Shown: positions 9,947 to 19,455, counted from the first letter of the stretch. The stretch: DNA of 23,745 nucleotides from Phoronis australis (GCA_002633005.1 NMRA01000546.1:29650-53394); one strand, 5' to 3'. Numbers and translations: made by a program. Notes: a model not told the origin generated them from the letters alone.

Positions 9947-10041
9947 CGACTGTAATTCATGACGACTACCTTTATGCAATAGGAGGTTGGAACGAACGTG
10001 ATAATGCTCTGAAAACTGCTGAAAGATTTTCATTGGTAGAG
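9947..10041 (+). CDS. IPP: BTB-kelch gene exon: first part of kelch repeat 5 (IPP-like)
   Basis: 95 nt: two bases complete the split codon from exon 5250-5375, then 31 codons encode TVIHDDYLYAIGGWNERDNA and continue LKTAERFSLVE. It has the GG doublet and the ER-F signature of a kelch blade but stops just before the expected tryptophan. Acceptor CATTACAG at 9946; donor AGAG|GTGAGT at 10042, leaving phase 0. The spelling AIGGWNE..NALKT-E recalls blade 5 of IPP. The next exon should begin at phase 0 with a W-containing segment; none was recognised to the right in this window. Confidence 0.8.
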
Positions 10042-10262
10042 GTGAGTCAAAAAACTCTAAATACTCTACTCTACTAAAAACACACCTAAATGTTTTTACT
10101 TTCTTCTTACTTAATGTGAGCTTTCCACAGACAAATTTTAAAGACGTCAGTGTACGATACTTCAACGTGTAATGAATAGTATTGTTTTTTCTTCGTTCAC
10201 TGTCACACTCCACTTGGTGCACCATTGATGTTAAGTACCTGACATAATCTGAAGATTGTGTT

Positions 10263-10765
10263 GGATATCACTAATCAATTATACCTCATCAGTATATAGG
10301 ACTGTACACAATATGTATCACTAATCAACTATACCTCATCAGTATATAGGACTGTACGCAATATGTATCACTAATCAACTATACCTCATCAGTATATAGG
10401 ACTGTACACAGTATGTATCACTAATCAACTATACCTCATCAGTATATAGGACTGTACACAATATGTATCACTAATCAACTATACCTCATCAGTATATAGG
10501 ACAGTACACAATATGTATCACTAATCAACTATACCTCATCAGTATATAGGACTGTACACAGTATGTATCACTAATCAACTATACCTCATCAGTATATAGG
10601 ACTGTACACAATATGTATCACTAATCAACTATACCTCATCAGTATATAGGAATGTACACAATATGTATCACTAATCAACTATACCTCATCAGTATATAGG
10701 ACTGTACACAATATGTATTACTTATCAACTATAACTCATCAGCATATGGGACTATTCATGATATG
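10263..10765 (+). repeat. 50-bp tandem array, 10 copies
   Basis: Units CACTAATCAACTATACCTCA TCAGTATATAGGACTGTACA CAATATGTAT repeat with exact 50-bp period; the CTAATCAACT anchor occurs at 10271, 10321 and so on to 10671, with a degraded tenth copy at 10721. Substitutions are few except in the last unit. Largest array in the window. Confidence 0.95.
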
Positions 10766-10941
10766 TAGAGATAAGTTCTCTAGTTTCAACCATCGTGAGA
10801 ATCATCCATTTGTACAAATTGTCTAAATACTCAAATTCATCCCCCAATTGGTCGATTTTCACATAAACATGTTAATGGAAGTTACATAATGGAAGAAAAT
10901 AATATTGACATGTTGAACTGTTACATGGCAACACCTTATAA

Positions 10942-11112
10942 CAACTACAGGTACACACAGATGCAGATTGTAATTTAGTTGTGAGACATTTTAAATTTAA
11001 TAGGAACGTCATCTCTTTCAATGACTTTGCTATTATAGACCAAGCAGAAACAATATTGGAGCTGAAACTCCGTGAGGTTCTTCTTACCAATTGGTGTAAG
11101 CCCAGTCTCAAT
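10942..11112 (+). pseudogene. Possible GIY-YIG / Penelope-like element remnant
   Basis: The frame from 10942 stays open for about 57 codons, with sequence such as RHFKFNRNVISFNDFAIIDQ and ending ILELKLREVLLTNWCKPSLN. The spacing of ILE-..-E-L-....KPSLN recalls the C-terminal end of GIY-YIG endonuclease segments attached to Penelope-like or related retroelement proteins. It has no catalytic GIY or YIG motif in view, no start codon, and an in-frame stop just upstream (10939-10941). This is a weak, recall-based call; it might be unrelated open sequence. Confidence 0.28.
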
Positions 11113-11121
11113 GGGTTAGGC

Positions 11122-11247
11122 CTACTGGCACACAAGAGGTCGTCATTGTTTGTCTAGTCCAGTGTTACTCCTACTGGCACACCAGGAGGTCGTCATTGTT
11201 TGTCTAGTCCAGTGTTACTCCTACTGGCACACCAGAGGTCGTTATTN
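11122..11247 (+). repeat. 49-50-bp tandem array, about 2.5 copies, with an N
   Basis: Units starting CTACTGGCACAC at 11122, 11171 and 11221, containing AGGTCGTCATTGTTTGTCTA GTCCAGTGTTACTC. An N at 11247 breaks the third unit, so the array length in the genome may have been misassembled. Confidence 0.88.
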
Positions 11248-11445
11248 CCAAAGCAATTGCCAACACGAAAAACGGATTTGGCCTTTTGGGCATTTGAAGA
11301 CTATTTTAAATACAACAAATTTGATAAGAACCGATTGCACAAAATATAAAACTTGTAATAAGCATTACAAAATGAAGTAGGTTTCGCGCGCAAACGCTGT
11401 GGACCATAAACAAGTAGGTCTCTTAGTATACGATCAGTAGTTAAG

Positions 11446-11516
11446 TCGTGGTGATGTAGTGGTAAAGCATGCGCGCTCTATTTACCAGGTTGTGAGTTGC
11501 AGTCGCTGGTATTTTG
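11446..11516 (+). repeat. tRNA-derived SINE-like head
   Basis: GATGTAGTGGTAAAGCATGC resembles a tRNA D-arm/A box; GTTGTGAGTTGCAGTCGC, 30 nt on, sits where a B box should be but has a degraded core (GTTGCAGTC for GTTCGANTC). Probably an old SINE head or tRNA pseudogene. The sequence after it (runs of T, then ATCAAGGAAAATGCTTGATT) could be part of the SINE body. Confidence 0.35.
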
Positions 11517-12027
11517 CAGTTTTCCTGTTTGACACGTTCTACGTTTTTTTTTGCCTTTTTTTCTTGGATAACACTTCAGGAATCAAGGAAAATGCTTGAT
11601 TTTTAGAGGAAAAAACAGAAAAATTTCCTGGGCGGGAGGGGGCAAACCCGGTGCTATGAGCGTCTACAATCGTGGTTTGCGCAAATGCTTACAGCCGAAC
11701 AAAATGTNCCCCCTTGCGATATCCTAGATCCGCCACTGGTTTCATGTTACATACTAGTATAACGACTACACTTGACTTCTACTGGTGCGCTTTATTAAAA
11801 CGGGCAGTGCGCGAAGAAAAACAAAATCAAGGAAATCCCGATTAAGTGGCTGAAACCCAAACATGTGCAGTGCATAGAAAGCGTGTGCAAGTGCATGTGA
11901 TGTGATTGGTAAACATCTGACCAAGCATGCGCATTGATGCTCACACACGAAATTCCGTGTGTCTTTCATCATGTTTCCACTGGGCCACTTTTCAGTGTCC
12001 TAGGTGGCGCTTGTTTGGGCAATTGCC

Positions 12028-12103
12028 TATTAGCTGGTTAGCTGGTTAGCACGCTTGCCGGTTTTATGGGGGTCGCTGGTTCGATTCCCTGGTCGGGTAA
12101 TCT
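12028..12103 (+). repeat. tRNA-like sequence with perfect B box and duplicated D-arm
   Basis: GGTTCGATTCC at 12078-12088 is a perfect pol III B box. Upstream, TTAGCTGGTTAGCTGGTTAG contains a D-arm-like A box in which the 8-nt AGCTGGTT is duplicated. The T stem has mismatches and no acceptor stem forms, so it is a tRNA-derived repeat or pseudogene rather than a working tRNA. Confidence 0.42.
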
Positions 12104-12593
12104 CGGCTATTATTACAACTAGGTACTCTTTCGGGAACAGCAGGCCTATGCACAGAAATATGCTTTAGACAGGGAATGGGGGCCAAGTTATATTTTTAAG
12201 GGAGTGTATAGCACCCAGGGTACAGGTGAGAATAATTTTCAGGTTAGTCAGAACCGTGCTGAAATTAACTACGTATAGTTTCTCAAAGTTTTGCATAGAT
12301 TTGTAATCGCTGTTACAACCTTCGCAATGAACACATTTTCAATGGTGAGCCCGAAAGTACGCCCCATGGCTACACTTGTGTTCCTGTTTTCGTATAGACA
12401 GTGATAGGGACTTCGGTACACGTTATAGTGCCTTCCACAAACACAAGTCGGAATGTTATATTTGCGTGAGTCGGCCCAATTACGCTGTATTCAATGTACA
12501 TCCATATGAGCCTCACTTCTCGCATTTCTTAAATACTTTGAATTTAGCGTATTTGCATCAACCAATAGAGGATGTTAATAGCCTACTGCTTAC

Positions 12594-12891
12594 CTCAATG
12601 GCTCTTTTTGACATGCGCAAGTAGCGAGTCTGAAGAGTTTGTGCAGGGTCGGTGTAGTTAACTCCGCACTCCTTACTGAACACGTCCAGCATTATGTTGA
12701 GAGCGATCATTTTATTCTTGATGTTCTGGGTGGCTCGAAGATGTGACCCAAAAACATACTGTAACTGCGTAAATAAGTCAATGCCTCGCTCTCGACCTGG
12801 TTTCACCATATTGACCAAATCACGAAGCTCGATCGTTGTCGGTGAAGTTTTCACGAAATTTTTTAATGTAGCGTGCCATTTCTCGGACTTG
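12594..12891 (-). CDS. Putative internal exon of an unidentified gene, antisense to the kelch gene
   Basis: On the - strand a 298-nt open segment is bounded by an acceptor (ACACTTCATTTTCAG|C, with a possible CTGAC branch site) and a strong donor (ATTGAG|GTAAGC). One leading base completes a split codon, then 99 codons without a stop, starting KSEKWHATLKNFVKTSP and ending LQTRYLRMSKRAIE. The peptide is hydrophilic and helical-looking, with alternating leucines (NKMIALNIMLDVF) and no low-complexity sequence. No family is recognised. It lacks signal peptide or transmembrane features. The GTG-initiated frame at 12854 is only part of the open segment. Partner exons on this strand were not found. 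It could be a nested gene, the end of a neighbouring gene read toward the kelch gene, or a relic. The + strand frames here (12376-12624, 12694-12912) are treated as shadows. Confidence 0.5.
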
Positions 12892-13271
12892 CTGAAAATG
12901 AAGTGTCAGTGATAGTTGCAGTATCAAAATTAGGTCCCCATGTAACTGCAGTGCTGTCATTTTATAAAATTACTCCAAAGATGTCACTACAAGAAACTTA
13001 ACATTTCGTAACTTTCAGCCCTGATTGTGTTTGCCTTATTAGTCTATTAATTTGTTAGAGGTGTTTTTGGAAAGGCAAGTGGGGTTGCCGCTGAAGCATC
13101 ATTATTTTGTATGGCGCCAGTTGCAGTGAGTACCCATAAAGCGCGAGTTAGTTGAACAGGTGGTGGCGAAAGGATTCATGTAAAATTCAGACTATTTTGT
13201 AAATAGTTGGATGTACAGTTATCATTATTTGGGCTTAAGCTTCTACTGAAATAACTTGCTTTTGAAATCCA
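12892..13271. other. No gene recognised
   Basis: Upstream flank of the antisense exon. Unique sequence of mixed composition; nothing recognised apart from the splice acceptor at its left edge. Confidence 0.5.
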
Positions 13272-14460
13272 TTTTATGCGCCCACATATTTATATGTGGA
13301 CGCATTATACCGTCATCTCTGTCCGTCCGGCGTCCGCTGCTCTATCTCCAAGACCCTTTTACACACATTCATGAAATGTGGCGCATATGTTCCATTTATG
13401 AATGGGACGGCATGAGCGAACTTTTGGACGGATCCGACTACCGGTGTGCCTCCTAGTGGCACTTTTATTTTTTACGCTTACCTTTGTATCTTCAAAAGTC
13501 CTGAACGGATTTTCATGAAATTTGGTATGTTGGCACCTATTAGTGAGATGACACTATCCTCCCGTTTTCGGATGGATTCGACGTAGTTTGCGCCACTAGT
13601 GGCCATTTTTATTGTTTTCTAGTCTGTTTTTTTGCGTCCACCCCTCTATCAACCAAACCGCTCAAAGGATGATTGTGAAAATTGGCAGGTCTGTGTTTAC
13701 TATAAAGAGGACGGTTGACGATGATTTTCCGACGATTTTGACTACTGTGGCGCCTCCTAGTGGCAGTTTTGTTTTTGTTGTGCCTATGGCTGTATCTCCT
13801 AACCCGTTCGCAGGATTACTTAATTTAGCAAGTGTATTTATATGATGTTGACTACAGATGTAGACGACTTTCGGACAGATCTGAATACTGCTGTGCCCCC
13901 TAGTGGCAATTTTTATTTTTTTACTTTTAACTCAGTATGTTCAATGGTCCTCGAGAGATTTTCATAAAATTTTAAATAATATAGGTATCTATAGTGTGAT
14001 GACGCTATCTTCCTGTTTTTGGATGTAATCGAAGTGTTTTGCACCACCTTGTGGTCATTTTTGCTGTTTTCAAATCTTGTTTTTTGTGTCCACCCCTGTA
14101 TCAACCAAATCATTTGAAAATTGGCATATTTGTTGTCAGTGTGAAGACGACCTTTGTTGATGGTGACTGACAACTGTTACGCCTCCTAGTGGAAGTTTAA
14201 TTTTGCGCTCATAGTTGTATCTGCTAAACCCACTGCAGAATCTTAATTAAATTTAGTAAGTGTATTTATATGAAGATAATAAACTATGATGACGAGTTTC
14301 AGGCGGATCCAACGGACAGTGTGCCCCCTAGTCGCAAATTCATTTTATTCTGTTTTCCTTTGTTTTTCTGAAGTTCCTTGACAGATTTTTATGAAATATG
14401 GGATTTTCTTGTTTTTGGATGGATTGTATGTTTTTGCGCCATCTAGGCCATTTGTATGAT
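13272..14460 (+). repeat. Dispersed modular repeat, copy 2, with hairpin cap
   Basis: Matches the repeat at 7883 in the same orientation: TTTTATGCGCC, the hairpin at 13277-13304, the CCGTC-rich segment, GTCCGCTGCTCTA, then ~150-bp modules ending in TAGTGGC or close variants (about 13454, 13600, 13758, 13903, 14050 as TTGTGGTC, 14189 as TAGTGGAA, 14326). The 3' modules are more diverged than in copy 1. Open frames at 13256-13456, 13612-13845 and 13913-14173 run through the repeat. Confidence 0.75.
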
Positions 14461-14828
14461 ACAAATATACATGTATGTCGGTTGCCACGGTTTAACTCTG
14501 ACGCCTGAAAAAAAAATTGGGGGGGGGGGGCGTGCGCTCCCGCTTCCTGCGGCCCTGTTACTAAGTTATAACAGCATTCCACTCCATGGTCAACCTCCCA
14601 TTGTCAGTCGCGTGCTAACACCATCTGCACGATAGGCCATATTCCCAGCCCTCTTTTCTTTCACGTCGGTAGCTAAGTTCTGGTAGGCAACAGAAACTTC
14701 TGATGAAATCCTTCTCCAGATGTTCAAAAGTTATTTTCAGCAAAGTTCCCAAGAACACACTTGCGCGTTAAGTAGGAATCTTAGTTCAAATATTTGAGGA
14801 AACAAAACTCAAAATTGTGTTTTTTTCG

Positions 14829-14886
14829 CCAATAGGTGTTAATGCTAGCCAATAGGTGTCAGTGCAGTATGACAAGAACAGCCAAT
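14829..14886. promoter_or_regulatory. Cluster of three CCAAT boxes
   Basis: CCAAT at 14829-14833 and 14849-14853 lie in a duplicated GCCAATAGGTGT, and a third at 14882-14886. In vertebrate and invertebrate promoters such closely spaced boxes bind NF-Y. A 36-codon ATG frame starts 40 bp downstream at 14927 on the + strand; on the - strand a short ATG frame starts near 14645. Promoter activity and direction are inferred only. Confidence 0.3.
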
Positions 14887-14926
14887 CACGATAAAGAATT
14901 ATAATTGACTCCGTACCATTTCCGAG

Positions 14927-15037
14927 ATGTCTGCTTCCTCTACTCGAACCAAACGTGAGCTTTGTACCAGCTGTGTAGCCGAGAGTGCATGCATTATTGA
15001 CAAGCGCGCACCCATCCTTCAGTATAGGGGGGCTTGA
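14927..15037 (+). CDS. Short ORF downstream of CCAAT cluster, doubtful
   Basis: 36 codons from ATG (MSASSTRTKRELCTSCVAES...) to TGA, with a C-x2-C and a further cysteine. It might be a first exon or a uORF but has no clear donor and no recognised family. Included because it follows the CCAAT cluster; chance is quite possible. Confidence 0.15.
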   Translation: MSASSTRTKRELCTSCVAESACIIDKRAPILQYRGA

Positions 15038-15060
15038 ATTCCTGGCGGTGTCGGTGCCTT

Positions 15061-16660
15061 TTACTTTGGTTGACTAAAAAAAGCAGTACCACGATTGGAG
15101 CCGTACTTGCTGCGAAATGTGCGTTTGCATCTTTTTAGTGGACTTTTATCTCTATTTATGGAACTTTTTGTTTCTATGAGGCGGATCTTTTTGTCCACTT
15201 CGCCCCCTGGGTGTGCGCATGATTGACACAGCAATAGAGTGTCGCGATTCCTTAATGTGAAATTGCAGCCACGAACTGTCACTCGAGTCAATGGTTTTGG
15301 CAAACAAGTGGATCAAATATGAGTACAAGGAAATCCTCATTGGTGAAAAATTCTCGTTAAAAAACTACAACTAATCTACATGTACAGTCAGTGTCACAGG
15401 AACTTACTGGTGTCACCATAAGAGAAAACATTGTCATTCCGAGAGCACCGAAAGCTCGAGTCTAGGGTAACCGGGTCAGATCTTGAAAAAAATTGTGTGT
15501 AACATACATCTTGGTGAGATATCTTCAAAATGTTCGTTTGATAATTTTTGGGCCAGAATTTAAGTTACACCATCATGAATATTTTGGCCGTTTTGTCGTA
15601 CAAAAAGATTCAGGAAGTGAAGTTGTTTTAATATGTCTAAAAAGAATTGGGAAGAAAAACCCTTTGTGATCTTTATGTAGATATTGAACCTCTCCATCTG
15701 AAGACTGTCTTGAATTTTCAAACGGATTTCCGTTAACATTCACTGGAGTGCCAAAATTTGGTAAATGTTGCCAAATTTTATGAATTTGATTTTTCGCCAT
15801 TTTCGAGGTACTCTGGGGGCCAGTTTACGAGGTGCTGCTGATTTCCAATTATATTTTTCATCAGTTTGTTGTCTGACTAATGAGAAATTAAAAAATAAGG
15901 TAATGGGCTTTTTGTTTGTTTTCATGCACCAGACGATAGAAAAGACACACCGTCGCGTATTTAAAGGTGCCTTACTAAGGGCAATATGCAGCTGTATCTC
16001 GTGAGCCTCATAAAGGCTCTTCATAATAATTTTTTGCTATGGAGATCAAATCAGTCGACGTCAGTTTTTAGATACTTTGATTACTGCAGGCCCTCTGGTG
16101 GCAGTTTATACAACTAGATTTTTGATGACATTTAATGAAATTCGACCACAACAATTCCGTCGAGGAAAAGATGGCAGATGTTCATGTATGTCTGAGAACG
16201 ACGATTCAATGTTAATCGAATTCTGTTTCCTCAGCTTGTTTTCTGTCTACTATTGTACCTGAAGATGCTTTTGATTGATATCGAAACATCATTTACATGC
16301 TTCACTCTAGCACTGTTTTTGTTTTCCACTTCTTACTTCTAATTTGCCCAAAATCTAATATTATTTACATGCATGTTACCGAATGAGTCTAACCTGTGTT
16401 TTGGAAACCGTTCATACATCTAACCCGTGCTCCCGTCAGCTGCAAATCGGTGCCCTGTTGACGTCCACCATACTGCCGCATAATCATTACATAAAATGTA
16501 TAAAATCATTTAATCTGAATTTTAAAAATTTTTACAGGATGTTAATTGTTTCACCGATTCTAACCAAACCTGGTGTTGTCACTTGTCACACTCCCACGAG
16601 AGACAAAAATGATACCTCTTGACAATATTGGAGGCACTAGTTTCAAATGTTCAATGTAGG
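15061..16660. other. No gene recognised
   Basis: Several 60-95-codon open frames exist on both strands (15061-15340, 15573-16024, 16077-16262, 16383-16622) but overlap each other and show no domain. A segment near 16088 (CCTCTGGTGGCAGTTTATAC, then GATTTTTGATGACATTTAATGAAATTCG) resembles a decayed module of the 7883/13272 repeat. Confidence 0.45.
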
Positions 16661-16915
16661 TGAGGCTTACATCAAGTAATGTTATCTCAGTACAAATGAA
16701 TACGAATTAAGTACTAGTCCACGAGAGCACCAGCCATGTACATGTAGCTGAGGCTTACATCAAGTAATGTTATCTCAGTACAAATTAATACGAATTAAGT
16801 ACTAGTCCACGAGAGCACCAGCCATGTACATGTAGTTGAGGCTTACATCAAGTAATGTTATCTCAGTACAAATGAATACGACTTAAGTACTAGTCCACGA
16901 GAGCACCAGCCATGA
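16661..16915 (+). repeat. 88-bp tandem array, about 2.9 copies
   Basis: Units start TGAGGCTTACATCAAGTAAT at 16661, 16749 and 16837 and end in ACGAGAGCACCAGCCATG. Copies are nearly identical; the third ends at 16915. Confidence 0.93.
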
Positions 16916-19183
16916 CCGGCAAGGTGGTGGTCAGCCGATTTTCACCAAATTTGGCACATGAGTAGTCCTAGGGGATCTATAATCAGCGGTAAAATATTTC
17001 CTCAAAATTATTATTCACTTGGCATTGTTTAGTGGTGCCTGTAGATTGTTACAAAGATGTCTTGAAATACGATTCCGATTTACCACCCTCATTTAGTAGT
17101 TTTACTACACTGCCCCCTGTTATGCCATTTTGAGGTTGTGTTCAGTACACTGCTGTACCAAATCTGCCCCCACTGTTATGAAAATGAAACTTAGCTAAAT
17201 GTTGACAAAACATGTTACTTTCATTTCATAAAATAAAAACTTTGTCAGCCAGTTTATTATTTATACATTCTGGTACCTCAAATGTACTAAAATGAGAAAT
17301 TTTCATGTATCTGAGACCGATGGGTGAGCACAATAAAATCCGATTGTCCTTCATGTTTTTCGATATTTTGCAACAAGTTAGTTCCTCCTGAATGTTTTGA
17401 ACGTTTTACTACTTACCACTTAGGGCTACAGTACTCTTAAATACCATACATGGCTCCATTTTGTAAAAAGCCGATTATGTCCTCTACAGTGAACAGGGTT
17501 AGACATGAACTCGACAAATGTAGGTTATTTTGATTTACAGTTGTTTTACTTTGCAATTTCCTCATGGGTATTTCTTCACACATATTCAAGTCAAATTTTC
17601 TGTTGATCAAATGTTCATGCAATGCATTGTAATATCAAATGAATGATAAGTTTGGTTGCGTGACCGCAATTTTCCCCACGTCTTAAAACAAAAGACCGCA
17701 GAAATTTTCCTGACGAAATACCGGGTTTGCAGTTCTCTAAAAACATTCGAATGACAAGACAAACTCCACCACTGTCCGTGGCAACTTGTCGCATGTTTTT
17801 CGCCCATCGGTCCTATCATTGTTTTCCTTTGTTGGGTCATTGTTGGATGTAACAACACAGGTCGCATGGATATAGAACGTTGCGTACATCAGACCGTTGC
17901 CGATAAGCGCTCGTCATTATATATTTATTATAACAACGGGAACAATGAAGATGCTAATCTATTGTTCTCTATGCAACCAGGTTTCCCGTGGATGACCACA
18001 GAAGAGGAATCCCTAAGTATGCACAAACAATGACCACGCACCTTAGTAACTATTACCGTGCACACGGATACTTTCCGTGGAAACTAAACACCAATTTTTT
18101 TACTCCGTGTATTGTGTTTTATTGCTCATGGTACGGGTTCAGACTCTGTTGTATTAAGATTCAAATCCCAACCCTGTAATATGTAGTTTGAGTAAAATTT
18201 CTAGACAATGCAGGTTTATGGATTTATTCTCCTTCAAATGAAGAGTGAAAATCAAATTCTGCAGTTTTTTTAAAAGTAATCACTTATTGGAAGATCACAC
18301 ATCTAAAAAATAAAACACTGTTTGACAATTTTATTCATTATCTTATTTGAAAATTGCCTACCTCACAGACAACTCATATGAGTTGAAAATATTCCTTGTG
18401 AAAAAATATAAAATACCAACTAGAGACTTGTGTACTACAAAATATGTTTTCGTAATACAATGCAAAAAAACTGTACAGTCAAAAGTGCAAATGTTATGAC
18501 TCTAATAAAAAATTGCCTTCCAGATCTTTTCAACACTCTAATTGCTACAGGACAGAGTCAACCACACAAAGGTCATAAAATCAGGGAATTACATTTAAGG
18601 TGATGTAGTGTCATTGCGAAAAAGTGATTTCGCAATATCGCTAACAACACTGGAAATATCTTCTTCACAAACTTGAGGTAGCTGTATTTACCACACCAAT
18701 GTTCTTATCAAAACTAACCACCACAAAATGAAAAATTGGCTTGTCGGTTCCAATTAGGCAGCATTTTACAATGAAATGGTCACGAAAGAATACTTTTGCA
18801 ACATGGATTGCATTACAATTGCCCTACATTACAGTTGTACATACATACTAGACCAGTAACAAAATTACCCATGGGAACCATAAAATGGTCAATTCGCCAG
18901 AAAAACAAGGAGCCACCAGACTTAATGTGTCAATACTTTTCAGTACTGCAACAAAAAATCATTTGAAGTGGACATAAACTCGCCTAAAATCACATTAAAC
19001 AAATTTTGATTAAGACATTTTACGAAATAGGTATTACTTCCAGGTCACTTTGAGCCATTTCAGAACTTTGAAAGATATATGCAATTGCTAGAGACCAGAC
19101 CAATAGTGTGTGATTTTATACACACAGCATGGTCTCAAGGAATAGCAAACTGTCAATTCGCTACTATTCCAGAAATCACTTCC
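16916..19183. other. AT-rich region left of the retrotransposon
   Basis: No coding exon, RNA gene or array recognised. Open frames at 17437-17867 and 17988-18179 lack any domain. Short palindromes occur (for example TTTCCGTGGAAA near 18074). A larger imperfect hairpin at 19091-19136 lies just before the LTR. Confidence 0.45.
19091..19136. other. Two-part inverted repeat beside the LTR
   Basis: GAGACCA (19091-19097) pairs with TGGTCTC (19130-19136), and GTGTGT (19106-19111) with ACACAC (19120-19125), with an 8-nt loop. It ends 47 bp before the LTR start. Probably a pre-existing palindrome at the insertion site. Confidence 0.4.
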
Positions 19184-19305
19184 TGTCAGAATATAGTCTG
19201 ACAGTATTTTTAGTTATATTGTTTTGTTTTCTTATTCTGTTTGATTGGCATAACCCCTGAGTTAAGTACAGTGATGATGTAATTAGTTTACTACAGTATA
19301 GTGTG

Positions 19306-19442
19306 GAACTTTCTAGAAGACTCTAACATGACAGTGATTGATGCAGTCTGGAATATTCTAGAGACTAGTACATGTTTGTAGAATGATTGGGTAGGTTCCA
19401 GAAAGTTCTGGTAAGTGCTTGAATTGATGAAAAGTTCTAGAT
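19306..19442 (+). promoter_or_regulatory. Cluster of heat-shock elements in the LTR
   Basis: Alternating GAA and TTC triplets at 5-bp pitch, as bound by HSF trimers. GAActTTCtaGAA at 19306-19318 (three perfect modules). GAAtaTTCtaGAg at 19351-19363 (two perfect, one with a mismatch, plus gTC upstream). TTCcaGAAagTTC at 19396-19408 (three perfect). aAAagTTCtaGAt at 19430-19442 (one perfect with two near matches). TTCTAGA occurs three times. Location just upstream of the TATA-like box suits a promoter-proximal enhancer. Heat response is inferred. Confidence 0.65.
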
Positions 19443-19455
19443 CAATGCATTAGGC

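Larger units (their letters stand above)
10042..12593. other. Region between the last visible kelch exon and the antisense exon
   Basis: Probably the next intron of the kelch gene. Contains a 50-bp array (10263-10765), a possible retroelement remnant (10942-11112), a 50-bp array with an N (11122-11247), and two tRNA-like heads (11446 and 12028). A G-rich stretch at 11628-11650 and TAGATCCGCCACTGG at about 11727 look like fragments of dispersed repeats. No further kelch exon found. Confidence 0.5.
14461..15060. other. Unique segment with G12 tract and CCAAT cluster
   Basis: A run of 12 G at 14519-14530 follows an A-run and is probably the edge of a dispersed repeat. Three CCAAT boxes occur at 14829, 14849 and 14882, 20 to 33 bp apart, a spacing seen in NF-Y promoters. 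No established gene follows. Confidence 0.4.

Noticed and set aside
10131-10172. Possible terminal exon after acceptor CTTTCCACAG, phase 0, giving TNFKDVSVRYFNV and stop
   Set aside because: It has no kelch tryptophan or glycine pattern and would end the protein in the middle of a blade; the short intron of about 90 bp is also unlike the others.
11011-11076. Antisense reading LQYCFCLVYNSKVIERDD after acceptor GGAGTTTCAG as the next exon of the 12594-12891 gene
   Set aside because: Phase fits but the segment is short, ends in a stop, and overlaps the + strand open stretch that looks more like a retroelement.
12246-12279. Antisense acceptor TTAATTTCAG followed by HGSD and stop as terminal exon of the antisense gene
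   Set aside because: Only four codons; too short to support from sequence alone.
19151-19155. TGTCA at 19151 as the LTR start
   Set aside because: Less likely than TGTCAG at 19184; without a second LTR this cannot be settled, so it stays an alternative.
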